Origin: Notolepis coatsorum
Taxonomy: Eukaryota > Chordata > Actinopteri > Aulopiformes > Paralepididae
Assembly: GCA_963971535.1 (NCBI GenBank)
Contig: OZ020586.1
Coordinates: 74,816,949-74,880,948, forward strand
DNA length: 64,000 nt
Direction of reading: 5' to 3'
Each line of letters starts with the position of its first letter. Position 1 is the stretch's first letter. The notes beneath the pieces are model-generated. The model did no database searches. It worked only from the letters and a program-made list of their open reading frames with translations, and had not been told where the DNA came from. This document shows, one piece after another, positions 11,742-23,044 of this stretch. The translations under genes were made by a program, and so were the position numbers.

Positions 11742-14214
11742 AGCGCACGACGTCGCCAGTCAATTTTCTTTATGTGTCCCGCTGTGATTCGCTTGTTAAT
11801 CTCAGCGCGGTACACAGTCTCTTGAGCGGGGTCTCTGGCTAGGCGCCGCTCTGTGTTCAATAGATACCGCTCCGTCGCTTCTTTTGGGGCGTGGAAGGTG
11901 GGCATACCCTCTCGCCTCAAGAGTGGAGTTGCGTATCTCATCACTCCGTTGACTTTGACTCTCTTTGTCCCTTGCTCGAGGAGTGCTATGGCGTAAATGT
12001 CTTCCTTGGAACGAATGTCTTTCTTTTCGTTCTTAAAGGGCATTGTCTCTAGTGTCCATAGCCTCTCGACATGCTGTAGGAGGGTGGTGTCTTCTTCTGT
12101 CACTCTGGAGTGGAGGCAGCTAGTGGCTGCTGTTCGGTTAAGAGACTTAGCGAGGGGGCCTTGTAATGTCCATCCTAGGCGGGTCTCGACTGCTGCAGGA
12201 CAGCCTCTGGGCCCTGTGTGGACCCGGTCTATCGGGACTATGAGGTCTGCATGGTCGGAGCCTATCAGCAGGGTCGGGGTGGCACCGTCTATGAGCGGTA
12301 TAGGTAGTTGACGCAGGTGCACATATTTATCCATCAGCTTGGCGATGGGGTAGGTGTACTGCGACAGGCCTATTTCTTGGCTGGTGAAGGCATTAGTAAT
12401 CCTATACCGTCTCTCTGGCTGCCCGCTTGCTGCGATAGTGAAGGAGACATTCTCGCCCTTTATCGTCTTTAGATCTCTTCTTATAGTCCGAATCGTCATC
12501 TGGTTTTCGCTCCCCCGCAGCCCCAGCTGGGCCGCAGCGGATGCGAGGAGAAGGGTCTTCTCTGACCCGTCGTCAAGGACGGCGTAAGTGTCCATGACCT
12601 TGTCTTGGTAACTCAGTGTTACGCGGACCACCTTTAAGAGCACTCGGGCGCCCCCGCTGCTGGCGGGGTCAATGTACATAACACTTGCCTTTGTGCTGCT
12701 TGAGGGTGTGGGCTTTCTTCTGTTACTGTCGTGTAGGACATCTAGGTGGGCTCCGTCACACCGACTACACCTCTTCTTTAAGCGGCAGTCGGCTGCCATG
12801 TGACTGCGCGCACATCGGTAACAGCGTCGGTTGGACTTTATCCATTGACCCACCTCGTCGGCGGTCATCTTCTTGAATGTGTCACATTGTGACAACCAGT
12901 GTTCTTTCCCGCAGTACGGGCACACCATCTCCCACTTCTCTTTCATCGAGGGGGTACTGTGGTTCTTGCTGCTCGGTACTGGTTCTGATTGGTGCATGAC
13001 GGTCACCAATCTTTGGCCATCGTTTGCTCTCCTAGGTCCCTCTCTGGAGCTTGGGGTGCTCCGCATGAACGTATCCAACCGTAGACTGTTGACTTCTCTC
13101 GCTAGGAAGTCGGCTAGGTCTAGGAGGGATGGCTCGGGACCGTTAGGATCACGGTGGTCTCTTTGCCGCCTGAAGCGCTCTTGTCGGGCGGGCGGAAGCT
13201 TCTCTAAAATCCTCTCGACATTAGAGTTTGCGTACAGTTCGTGCATACCCTTTTCTCTTTGCGCCCCCAGCATCCCTACCAGGGATTGTACCTTGATAGA
13301 CAGGTCATCTAGTGAGCGATTGTCTGTGGCTGGGGGTAGGCGGTCGATATGCCTTATCTCTTGTATTACGTAATCCCATATGCGTCCATATCTTTGGTCG
13401 AGTGCTGCTAGAGCCGCTGTGTATGGGGTAGTAGAGGTGGCATAGGCCAGCGCTATATTGTGCGCTCGGGGCACCTTGAGGTGCTTCAGTAGGATAGCAT
13501 ACTTGTACGGTTCGTCTGCTACATCGGACATCATTGTCTCTAGGCACATTCGTAGCTCGGTGTACTGTGCTCTGTTCTCGTGGGTGAAGTCCGGAAACGT
13601 CGGTGTGCCAATGTATGATGCCATGGATGGCTGGCACATCGGTGAGCGTTGGAAGAGAGGCCTCCTAGGCGAGTCTCCTCTTACGCCTCTTGGTGGGCTG
13701 GTACCTGCTGGGTACCATGGCCCGCGTATCCAGGTGCTATTCCTCGGGGCTGGTCGTGCGTCAAGCTCACCCGTGAATTGAGTCGGGGGTCTTTAGCGCA
13801 GATCCGCGGGGGTAGAGCCTGGGCTGTACTGGACCTCCTGGTCCTGTGGAGTTCTGTGCTGCTGTCGGGCTTGACTCTCCTCCTCTCCCTCTTCTTCTTG
13901 CTCTGGCAGGTCCTCTAGATCCTGTAGTCGTCTATTTAGCCTCTCCGCGGTGTAGACCGTTTCTTCCTTGTAGCTGGTCCTCGCGTGGACCGGTCAGGGA
14001 AGGAGTTCGGAGGGGGGTATAGGCTCTCTCTGGTGGTCGGGCTCAGGGTCGTTTGATCGGGTAGGGGAGGGTGCCCTTGACCCGTGTCTTGACGAGGCCC
14101 TGGAACCCCGTGCGGAGGGAGGGGGTGTCGCCCTGGCGATCAGCTGCTCCATTATCTGCGCTTGTAATCGGTCGCGCTCGGCTTCGCGCTTGGTGAGAGC
14201 GATGTCGCGCTCTG

Positions 14215-14392
14215 CTTCTCTTTGGGCACCGGCAGCGGCGCGCTGGGCTTCGGCGGCGGCGCGCTCTGCTTCTCTTTGGGCACCGGCAGCGGCGCGCTGG
14301 GCTTCGGCGGCGGCGCGCTCTGCATCTCTTTGGGCACCGGCAGCGGCGCGCTGGGCTTCGGCGGCGGCGCGCTCTGCTTCGGCGGCGGCGCG
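14215..14392 (-). repeat. 54-bp minisatellite inside element A gag
   Basis: About three in-frame copies of a 54-bp unit encode AAAEAQRAAAGAQREAER-type blocks, predicted to be Ala/Glu/Arg-rich coiled coil. Element B has only one degenerate counterpart (SQRAAAGALRDAER), so this is an expansion specific to A. Confidence 0.9.
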
Positions 14393-15104
14393 CTCTGCTT
14401 CGGCCCGGTCTCTTACCATATTCTCTTCCGTCTGAAGGCGTCTAATCTCTAGACGTATACGATCTTCGTCGCTCCGTTGCTGTGCTTGAAGGTCTTCTCT
14501 TTCCATGGAAGAATGTTCGCGCTCGCTAAGCATCTGTGCTTGGAGTCGATCGCGCTCTGTAGAGGCTGCTAGGCTGGCGAGGAATGCCTGTGCCAGCATC
14601 TTGTCTGCCCCGCTGGGGGAAGACGCTGGTTGAGGTGATCCGCTCCTGGCAGTACTCGTTGGAGATCTGTTCTCCTGTGGCGAGTCCTGGAGATCCATCT
14701 CCGGGGTCTCTTCTTCTTGTAGCGGGTAAAGTTCCATCCCTGGAGAGCTGTCTTTATCCTGGAGCTCTCCGGGGACTACTTCTTCGGTCTTGGCGGGGGG
14801 TAAAGTCGTGTCGGGTCCCTCCTGGTCCCTACCGTGAGCTTGGTCAGTTACATTAGAACCCACTAGGGCCTCTATTGGCGGGGTAACCTGGGCGATAGGG
14901 TCGGACATAATTTTACTATCTACTTTTTCCGCGTTTACCGTCTGTAGAAGGCTAGGTAGTATATTGGCAACGTAATCCTCTAAGTACTGAGGTGTCTGCC
15001 GTCTACGCTGCGGGCGATCTACTTTAGGAGAACCGTTTTGTGGAGTGTTCATCATAGGCCATGTCAATATTAATACCACTATATTAATATTACACTAGTT
15101 ACCC

Positions 15105-15121
15105 TCCGGCTCGAAGGACCA
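15105..15121 (-). other. Primer-binding site of element A (tRNA-Tyr type)
   Basis: Two bases after the 5' LTR, the minus strand reads TGGTCCTTCGAGCCGGA. This is complementary to the 3' end of vertebrate tRNA-Tyr (…TCCGGCTCGAAGGA plus CCA). Element B carries the identical site. Confidence 0.85.
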
Positions 15122-15123
15122 AT

Positions 15124-16484
15124 TGTAACTGAGGGGTACAATTCCCTGACTGTATTGATAAGTATGGTATCATTAAACCACTACCGCTTTATGTACTTTA
15201 ATTACTGGCCATACAGTACACGATATATGAATATGATGAACACTTCCCACAATGAAATCGGTTCCAGTCAAAGGTATTAATCAAGTATTTAATGGAGCAA
15301 AAGGTACATAGGATACTTTACATTATTCTTTGAATGCACTTGTAAGGCAAAGGAGTATGCGTAGGCAAATCAATAACAAATGTCCATTCTCTGGTTACGC
15401 AGGAGGTAATTATACAACCTGAATCTTAGGGAATTATATCTATGGTACACTAGTAATATAGCGGGAGATACTGGAAGGGGTTCCCACTGGTTGTAAGCCA
15501 GCAGGGGGGGTAGAAGATCTGTCGGTAGTAGGACGTCTGGTCAACGATGACTAGGGAGACTTCAGGTACAGAAGCCGGTGCAGTAGCCTCTTGATCCACA
15601 GACGAATACAGCTTGGTTCTCTTGTAGACTGTAGCTCCACAGGGAAGAAAGCTAGTCGGCCTCAGGCTCTCTGGGCGCCGACTCGACTTGACTCCTCTCG
15701 GGGTAAATCCAACACGTGCAGGCGTCGGCGATTATCCGCTCCATAAATCACAGGACCAAAGCAAATATATTCCAGCCGCAAAGGGCTATGTAGTCGTCGG
15801 GTAGATTAATCCAGTGTACATGTCCATACGGCTCTCGTCTAGGTCTCCTCGGGTGAAAGCGCCATGCGGTCGGCCCAGCCTGGATAAGAACTCTAGCTAA
15901 TACGAGAAAGCGTTGGAGATGCTGGTCACTGTAGGATTCTAACCGCACGATACACTATACACAAATAGACTATTAAAGACTTAATAGAAATATGTCGCAC
16001 TCGACGGTATAGCGCCAAACTCTGACAATTCAGTTATTAATTCGCACACGGTCTCGATGCTCTATTCTGGGGCCAAACAGGCCATACTTCACCGCACGTT
16101 GTATCGTGGGTGAGGCTTCAACTTATCGGTAACATACTAAGGAAGGTAAGAAGGACTAAGGGGCTTCTACATTCACCTGCGCCGTATTTATACGCACGGT
16201 GAACAAACTAGTTCCACTCTCATTTCTGTCGCGTATCCCTGGGCAAGGGCGGGCATGTCCAGACACATCTTGACGGTGACTTTGAACCTGGCTCCGGAGG
16301 CCGGTCCCTGGCGCCGGTGGACCACTGTCCAATAGGAGAATGAACTATTATGGTCTGGGCTAAAGGGATATTCCGTGTATATGTACAAGGAATATACAGG
16401 GGATATCAAACGATATACAAATACTATGCAATATATATCAATAAATAAATATATATATTCGGTTTAATCTGATCCTTTGTAACA
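15124..16484 (-). repeat. 5' LTR of BEL element A
   Basis: 1,361 bp, near-identical to 7411-8771. In element orientation it reads TGTTAC...GTTACA. Short open frames inside it occur in both LTR copies and are not genes. Confidence 0.95.
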
Positions 16485-16489
16485 ATTAT

Positions 16490-18160
16490 GCTATATAAGC
16501 AGTTGTGGGAGCGGGTATTATATTATTATATTATGCTATAAAGGCAGTTGTGGTTAGTTTGTGAACACCGCAGTGCGCACTGCCGGCCGCACTGATCATC
16601 ATTCTATAATGAATTCTGATATTCTAATAAAATATATAATAGCTGGTTATACATGCAAAATGGACAATGGAACTGGAAATCTTTAAAGACACATAATTAA
16701 TGGACTATGCATTTACAGCTATTCGCTTTCAATGCAAACCCGCTAGTGTCTGAGGGCGTTTTCTGCTCCCAGCCGCTGCGTCCTAAATCAGGGTTTTCAC
16801 GTATTACATATGCATGAATAAACGTATTATTGATAAACGCAAGGCACGAAGACCATAAAGTATGATACAGATATAATTTTCATCGTTCATTCGTTTGGCT
16901 CTGACAAACGTAACCTTCCATGGAATAAACTATATACCAAAAGCATGAAAATTGCTTTAATTCCGGACTCATGGTCCAGTTCGTTGCATGCCGATTAAAG
17001 ACCCCCTAAAGAGGTCCTGCATTATGTGTTATTATTACATAATTATAGTTACACGCACAGTGTGCGGACTGCATGACATGAAAAAGGGGGGAGAAGGACT
17101 TTGTCTTGTTTGCATCAGGGTCCCCCGTTTTCAATTCATCATAGTCATCATGTTGTTGTTATTATTATTTCTTTGGTCCGAGGCGCGGGGACCACGCACA
17201 TAATTCACACAGGACTGCATTGATGAAGACGCACGTATTGGAATATAGAGCATACAATACTGGGACGCGCCGCTTATTTTATTGGAGCAACGTGCGCTCG
17301 ATCGAGGCATGTTCCTGCCGGCGCCGGGGGCAACAGGGAGCCGCTGCGGGCTGTTCATTCATTGTTTTCTTTTGGACGATGTGGGCCCCTTCCGCTCGGT
17401 TCAGCCGACGTCCAAAACGTATCATTACCCGGCCCGAATAAGAACGATATGCGTCGGGTGCATTGTCAGGATGGGGGGTGTGACAAGCGGTCACCACACC
17501 AATCATAGAACATTATATTAATGAAATGGAAATAATGATACTGCAGTTACCAATTAGGAGGAGCAGGTGTTTTGTTTTTTCTTTTGATAAATGGGTGAAG
17601 CTTGATTTGTGCATGCGGCACCGCCACGCACCGATGCGAGACAAGCATGCATTTCGCTATCTATAACAGCAAATTAGTGAGCGACCATGGATCATACATT
17701 TAGTCATTTTACCTATTATTTGATTTGATTTGGGTTTATTATGGATCCCCATTGGCTGGTGCCGTTGCAACCAGCTAGTCTTCCTGGGGTCCACAAAACA
17801 CATTTATTGCAATTCTATTTTATTTTTTAAGGTCAGTACTCAACACACAATGCATGATGGTTGAATGGCTGAAATTACGTGCGTGCACAGTGACGGAAGA
17901 ACAAAGGTAGACAGGTCAACATATTTTATGCTTTTTAATAACAGTATTAAATACAATTAGAGATTATTTTTTAGAATGAATCTGCTGTAAATACAGCTGA
18001 GGTTTGGAGGCAGGTTAATCCAAGGAGTTAATGCTCTACAAATAAAAGATATCCTTAGAGCGCTCTGGTGTGCTGCTCATGCACAGTATTACAAATAACT
18101 ATCTGTTTATGTATGGTTACAGCTCATCAACTTGGACAGCATGAGTGTATTATAAGAGTT
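16490..18160. other. Interior of the 22-kb LTR element, no gene recognised
   Basis: Continues the host sequence interrupted by element A. Short TATTA-rich words and 'ctata(t/a)aa(g)gcagttgtgg' recur at 16490-16555. No convincing coding frame of gag or pol type was found. A dispersed LINE tail lies at 17715-17805. Confidence 0.5.
17715..17805 (-). mobile_element. Dispersed LINE 3'-tail fragment
   Basis: The plus strand reads TTTATTATGGATCCCCATTG, then CTAGTCTTCCTGGGGTCC, a pattern common in fish genomes. On the minus strand it ends in AATAAACCCAAATCAAATCA, consistent with a LINE 3' terminus carrying a short oligonucleotide repeat. Confidence 0.5.
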
Positions 18161-18506
18161 TCAAGTTCAAGTTTCTTTAATAGTTGTCATACAGAAGTAC
18201 AGAATACTTTCATACAAAATGCTTCTTACTGTTACGCTCCAGAGACTGTGCTAGACAAGATAGTATCAAATAACATAGTATAGCATGTAAATTAGAAGTA
18301 GAAAATGAGGTCACAGTGTTCAGTATAGACATATGTACAATGTTCGATGCAGAATAGACGTAACTGAGTTACCATATAATATACAATACTATGCAGTGTA
18401 CTAATGTACAATACTATATAGTGCAAAGCAGAAATGGGATGAGGTACAATTTAGGTACAATTTACAGTAAGGTGTACGAGTTGTAGTGCAATCCTTCATC
18501 AATAAA

Positions 18507-18614
18507 TATAAAGTGTGGGGAGTGGGTGCTACAGTGTGTTTGTTTAAAGTGAGTGTGTGCTATAAAGTGTGGGGAGTGGGTGCTACAGTGTGTTTGTTTA
18601 AAGTGAGTGTGTGC
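18507..18614. repeat. Two-copy 54-bp tandem repeat in the Rex1 3' UTR
   Basis: TATAAAGTGTGGGGAGTGGG starts at 18507 and again at 18561, each followed by the same GTGCTACAGTGTGTTTG block. Essentially perfect, so a recent duplication. Confidence 0.9.
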
Positions 18615-21600
18615 GTGTGGATGTGTGTGCTATGTGTGTTTGATGGTTGTTGTGTAGTGTTCATTGTTCGTTGAGCAGCCTGATGGCCTGGGGATAGAAG
18701 CTTCTCCTGAGTCTCTGTGCTCGCCTTGAGACTCCGGTATCGCTTGCCTGACCGCAGCAGTTCAAAGAGGCAGTTGTTCGGGTGACTGGAGTCTTTAATG
18801 ATTCTCTTAGCCTTGCCCCTGCACCGCTTGTTGTAAATGTTCTGGAGGGTGGGGAGCCCCCCTCCAATTGTGCGTTCGGCTGAACGTGTCACTCTTTGTA
18901 GTCTGCTTCGGTCTTGTGCAGTGCTATTCCCAAACCAGGAGGTGATGTCGCCAGTCAGGATGCTCTCTATTGTACATGAGTAGAAGTTCTTAAGGATCTT
19001 CTGACTGACTTGGAACTTCCTTAGGCGCCTGAGGAAGTAGAGGCGTTGTCGTGCCTTCTTCACAACACTGTCAATGTGTGTGGTCCATGTCAAGTCCTCG
19101 GATATGTAGGCTCCGAGGTACTTAAAGCTGTTCACTCTCTCAACCGGTGCCCCGTCGATGCTGAGGGGGCTGTAGTCCTTGACCCCCGACCTCCTGAAGT
19201 CCACAATCATCTCCTTTGTTTTGCTGACGTTCAGGGAGAGGCTGTTTTCCTGGCACCATCCCGCCAGGACCTTGACCTCTTCCAGGTAGGCCCTCTCGTC
19301 GTTGGCAGAGATCAGGCCCACCACCACTGTGTCGTCAGCAAATTTGATGATTGTGTTGCTACTCCGCTGAGCCACACAGTCGTGTGTGTACAGGGAGTAG
19401 AGGAGGGGACTCAGAACACAGCCCTGGGGGGCCCCTATGTTGAGGGTGATGGATGAGGAGGTGCAGTTGCCTGCTCTCACCACCTGGGGTCTGCCCGTCA
19501 GGAAGTCCAAGACCCACTGGCAGAGGTCATAGTTCAAGCCCAGGTCCCTGAGCTTGGCTATGAGTTTGGAGGGGACTATGGTATTGAATGCCGAGCTGTA
19601 GTCGATGAATAGCATTCTCACATAGTTCCCCTTCCTCTTGTCCAGGTGTGATACTGCTGTGTGCAGCACATGGGCTATGGCGTCCTCTGTGGACCTGTTG
19701 GGGCGGTATGCAAATTGCAGGGGGTCCATGTTGATGGGGAGGGAGGAGCAGATGTAGCCCTTTACTAGCTTCTCAAAGCACTTCATGGCTATGGAGGTGA
19801 GAGCTACAGGGCGGTAGTCGTTGAGGCAAGCAGGCTTGGATTTTTTGGGTACAGGGATAATAGTGGACTTATTCAGGCAGGTGGGGATGACAGCCTGTTC
19901 TAAGGACAGGTTAAATATGTCAGTGAATACCGGGGCCAGTTGGTCGGCACAGACTTTTAGGACGCGGCCGGGGATGCCGTCCGGTCCTGCTGCCTTCCTG
20001 ATATTCACTTTTTTAAAGGTCCGTCTCACCTCATGCTCTGTTACCCTGAACACTTGAGTCTCCATCAGCAGCAGACCCCCCCCCCCCCCCCATTGCCGTG
20101 GCTTGTGGGCTGGTGTTGTTATTACCAGCATCAAACCTCGCATAGAAGGTATTGAGGTCATTTGCTAAGGAGATGTCACTGTTCAGTTTGAGGGAGGTGC
20201 CTTTGTAGTCTGTCATCGTTTTGAGCCCCTGCCACATAGCTCTGGAGTCAGCCTGTTCAAACTGGAGTTCAATTTTATCCCTGTAGCGCCGTTTTGCCTC
20301 TGTCACTGTCCTCCTTACGTTGTATCGCGCCACCTTGTGGTCATTCATGTTGCCTGCCACCAGGCCGTCGTTGTATGCTTTGGTGCGCGCTTTCAGAGCT
20401 TCACGGACGGATTTGTCTACCCAGGGTTTTTGATTTGGGTAAACTCTAATTGTGGTAGTGGGGATTGTTTCTTCCACCAAAGTACGAACAAAGTCCAGCA
20501 CTGTCTCCGTGTAGACATTAATGTTATCTGTGTCGCGGAACACGCTCCAGTCTGTGCACTCAAGCGCAGCTTGGAGCGTCTCCCCCGACTCCACATCCCA
20601 TTTCTGCACCTCTCGCGAGACTACAGGAGTGCTCTTGATTCTTTGTTTATATTTTGGTGAAAGAAAGATGGCCGCGTGATCAGACTTACCAAAGCCACTA
20701 GCAGAATGAGCCTTGTAGCCACCCTTGAATTGCGTGTAACAGTGGTCTAAAATGTTACCGCCTCTGGTGTTACAAGTCACATGCTGATAGAAGTCAGGCA
20801 AAACCTCTCAGATTGGCGCTATTGAAATCACCCACTACTACAATGGCGGCGTTAACGTTCGCTGCTTGGATTCTATTTACTTCGTCGTGGAGCTTCGAGA
20901 GTGCGGCACTATTGCTGGCTTGCGGTGGAATATACACTCCGACCAGGATGATCGCCGTTAACTCCCTCGGGAGGAAGAAAGGACGACACTTGGTTATATA
21001 TTCCAGGTTGGGGCAGCAGTGGTTCGATAATTCCTTCACGTTGGCTGGATCGCTCCAATTGTTGTTCAACATGAAGGCGATACCTCCTCCACGCTGTTTG
21101 CCGGACTCTGCTGTTCTATCCTTGCGGTGGATGAAGAAGTGATCGGCCGGTTGGATGGCTTGCTCTGGGATTCCTGGCGACAGCCACGTTTCAATGAAGC
21201 AGAGAACATTGTTTGTTTTTTTGTTTGTTTGTTTATTAACACAGTTAAACAGAAGTAAAAACAATACATAAGTTATAACGATTGTGAAGGAGAAGTTAGA
21301 AGCCTAGAGGCTTATCAAGAACGTCCCCCGTTTTATAAAATCAAACATACAAAAATACAAGAATATGCATATTATAAAATACCAGAATACATTAAAAGAT
21401 TCGTGTTAATACAAACATACATACACACAGTACATACATGGATATACTGTGTACATAATAATATATAACAACCCACCCACCTGCCTATAAACCTACCCAC
21501 CCACATAACCAAATGCATACCTACATGTCTCTATCTACTACTTTTGGATGAGAATTTCTTTGTAGTTTGCTTTAAAAATAAGCAGAGATGGAGATTTCCT

Positions 21601-22299
21601 CAGCATAGGATCAGCTGCATTCCAAAGATTGGACCCTCTATACCTCACTGATAACTGCCTAAGTGAAGTACCACAATAAGGTATATGCAGGTCCCTGGAC
21701 TGACGTGTAGCATATGAATGGACATCTGAATTAAAAGAAAAAAAACTATTAAAACCATTTGGTAGATTGTGATCATGAATGCATTTGTACACAAATATAC
21801 ATATCTGTAAAGAATTAACCTCAGACACAGTCAGAATGTTTAGTTTCTTGAAAAGAGGAGCAGATGGTTCATTGCAGTCTCTAACGTCTCTCTGGAATTG
21901 AATCCTTGCTCGGATGTCGTCCAGTTTATTGTCAATTGATTGTACATTGGCTAGCAATATACTGGGTAGTGGCGTTCGGTGTCGTCTGGTTCTCAGTCTA
22001 TTACGGATCCCAGCTCTCTTCCCTCTCCGCCTGATGATTCCTTTGTTCCTGGGGTCAGGATCTGGTCCCATTGTCCTCAGAATCTCCACAGGCCATTGCT
22101 GCGGTTCAGAAAGCTGATCCAGGGAGTAATCTAGTCGGTAAGTTTCCCGTAATCCGATGTCTATAAGTGACTGACGGTCATACACATTAAATGCACCTAC
22201 TGTTGGTACAGACAAAACTCTTAAAACTATAAATATTAACAAAAGTAAGCACAATCTCGACGGAGCACACAGACAGGCAGCCGGACGTAGCGGCGCCAT
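18560..22299 (-). pseudogene. Rex1 endonuclease-reverse transcriptase ORF, broken
   Basis: The order on the minus strand is: basic N-terminal region with a hydrophobic LCLLLLIFIVL stretch (about 22260); endonuclease start LPSILLANVQS (about 21960) up to the inserted LINE at 21869; then endonuclease FIETWLSPG, GVYIPPQA and VVGDFN (about 21190-20800). The linker follows, and RT has [40 protein letters not shown] and the catalytic [10 protein letters not shown] (about 19330). Besides the insertion, frames change near 20800 and at the C-run near 20080-20094, so there are at least two frameshifts. RT motifs themselves look intact. The protein would normally prime reverse transcription at nicked genomic DNA. 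Confidence 0.85.
21212..21869 (-). mobile_element. 5'-truncated LINE inserted in the Rex1 endonuclease region
   Basis: Direct 5-bp repeats CATTG at 21207-21211 and 21870-21874 flank the insert. Its 3' end on the minus strand is an (AAAC)n tail. The coding remnant (about 21869-21538) shows NILTVSEVNSLQICIFVYKC and LRQLSVRYRGSNLWN, the C-terminal pattern of a CR1/Daphne/Crack-like LINE RT. It splits the Rex1 frame between RDCN and VLCFIETW in the same orientation. Confidence 0.85.
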
Positions 22300-22379
22300 C
22301 TTCCCTTCCCTAAAACAATCTATCTTCAACGTTAGGCCAAGAGAGGCGCCCGGCGGGCATGCATATGCGGCTCACATTA

Positions 22380-22680
22380 GACCTTGGTCAGCAGCCCATG
22401 TAGTACTAACCGTGCTGCCCAGTTCTGGGCAACCTGGAGCTTACAGAGGTCACCGCTGGCAGTGCCACATCGCAGGGCGATGGTCAGGATGACGTGTAAC
22501 TAAACGTTGCACTATCTGACATGAGTACGTCTCCTGTAAATACCGATTGCTCTTCCCATTTTAAAAACAATATAATTAATATGCTGAGATCAAGACAGAG
22601 TGCTATCCAGCTTCACTCCAAGAAGATTAGTACTTTCGACTTGTTGAACTGCCGAATTACACAAGTTTAAATGAATCTTT
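22380..22680 (-). pseudogene. Old LINE RT thumb-region relic
   Basis: The minus strand decodes to STNLLGVKLDSTLSWSQHI-like text, then FKMGRAIGIYRRR and GDLCKLQVAQNWAARLVLHG with stops. This resembles the C-terminal third of CR1/L2-group RTs (…LGV.lD..Lsw..Hi…kLq.aQNraAR…). It is degenerate and 5'-truncated. Confidence 0.55.
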
Positions 22681-22891
22681 GGATTTGTAGATTACCTGCC
22701 TTGCACAGTGCATTTGGTTTTGGGGATTTTGAGGGCAGGTCTGCTGCATGCTGCCCAGTCATGCGCGGCATTACACCGCTCACGGCTTCAGTGTGCATTA
22801 TTGTATGATGGTGCAGCGTGGACGCGTCCCCCTCTCTCTCTCTCTTGCATCCAACGAGTCATGTGTCTGTATTTTGTAATCAAACTGACAG

Positions 22892-23030
22892 ATGGCTGGG
22901 CGTGCGCGACGGGGGACAGGGGGCGCAGAGCGACAGCGGAACCTCACGTACTGCTATACCTGCGGAAGACCCGGCCATTGGGCCCGGAACTGTTGGGACA
23001 GGGGAACCCACGAGGGAGGTCTAGAGTTTT
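22892..23030 (+). pseudogene. gag-type zinc-knuckle fragment
   Basis: A short plus-strand frame contains CYTCGRPGHWARNC (22952-22993), a C-x2-C-x4-H-x4-C retroviral/retrotransposon nucleocapsid knuckle preceded by an Arg-rich stretch. It lies in the interior of the 22-kb LTR element and is probably what is left of its gag. It is interrupted downstream by the LINE at about 23045. No capsid domain is readable upstream. Confidence 0.6.
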
Positions 23031-23044
23031 TTGGCCCCTTTTCA

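Larger units (their letters stand above)
8866..15055 (-). pseudogene. BEL/Pao gag-pol polyprotein of element A, disrupted
   Basis: The likely start is the ATG at 15055 (the frame is open slightly upstream from a GTG). Gag has a charged coiled-coil region with an expanded 18-residue repeat, then knuckles CPYCGKEHWLSQC, CYRCARSHMAADC and CSRCDGAHLDVLH. Protease carries AVLDDGS; RNase H carries FSDASEVAYGS, WSDSTTVLTW and NPADVITRG. Integrase shows CLDCRKW, DCFGPLY, LLSDHGTDF and GGTWERE. Lesions seen: TGA at 13994-13996, TAA at 13793-13795 and TAA at 10799-10801, all in frame, plus a frameshift near 9930. In addition the RT segment holding the first catalytic Asp (GDIKGMF in element B) is missing and replaced by a copy of a downstream segment (about 11648-11741). 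The protein cannot be functional as it stands. Confidence 0.9.
7411..16484 (-). mobile_element. BEL/Pao LTR retrotransposon, element A (defective, recent)
   Basis: Two LTRs of exactly 1,361 bp (7411-8771 and 15124-16484) flank a minus-strand gag-pol region. The 5-bp target duplication is ATTAT (7406-7410 and 16485-16489). By eye the LTRs differ at only about four positions, so insertion is recent. A tRNA-Tyr-type primer site is present next to the 5' LTR (15105-15121), and a CTAATTAGGGGGCGGC purine tract precedes the 3' LTR (8772-8787 on the plus strand). BEL/Pao assignment rests on the domain order gag - protease - RT - RNase H - integrase, the three-part Cys-rich gag knuckle region, the YVDN-type RT motif and the integrase motif PPNAPHFGGTWERE. 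It lies inside the 22-kb LTR element. Confidence 0.93.
18161..22330 (-). mobile_element. Rex1-type LINE, minus strand, interrupted by another LINE
   Basis: The 3' end at 18161 shows TTTCAAGTTCAAGTTTCTTT (a CTTGAA-type tail on the minus strand). A 3' UTR, RT, endonuclease and N-terminal region follow upward to about 22330. Rex1 assignment rests on YSSAFNT in the RT finger region and [12 protein letters not shown] in the thumb, sites classically used to detect Rex1 in fish. A foreign LINE of 658 bp sits at 21212-21869. The 5' end may be nearly complete because an N-terminal ATG region (about 22329-22299) is present. Insertion-site duplications were not resolved. Confidence 0.8.

Noticed and set aside
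12873-13373. 166-codon plus-strand frame
   Set aside because: Antisense to the gag knuckle and capsid region of element A, which has clear minus-strand motifs.
13994-13996. TGA in element A as a programmed readthrough codon between gag and pol
   Set aside because: It lies within gag rather than at a gag-pol border, a second stop follows 200 bp later, and element B reads through the same place with sense codons.
14190-14452. Plus-strand Ala/Gly-rich frames
   Set aside because: They are antisense shadows of the gag minisatellite of element A.
19046-19456. 136-codon plus-strand frame
   Set aside because: Antisense to the Rex1 RT palm domain on the minus strand.
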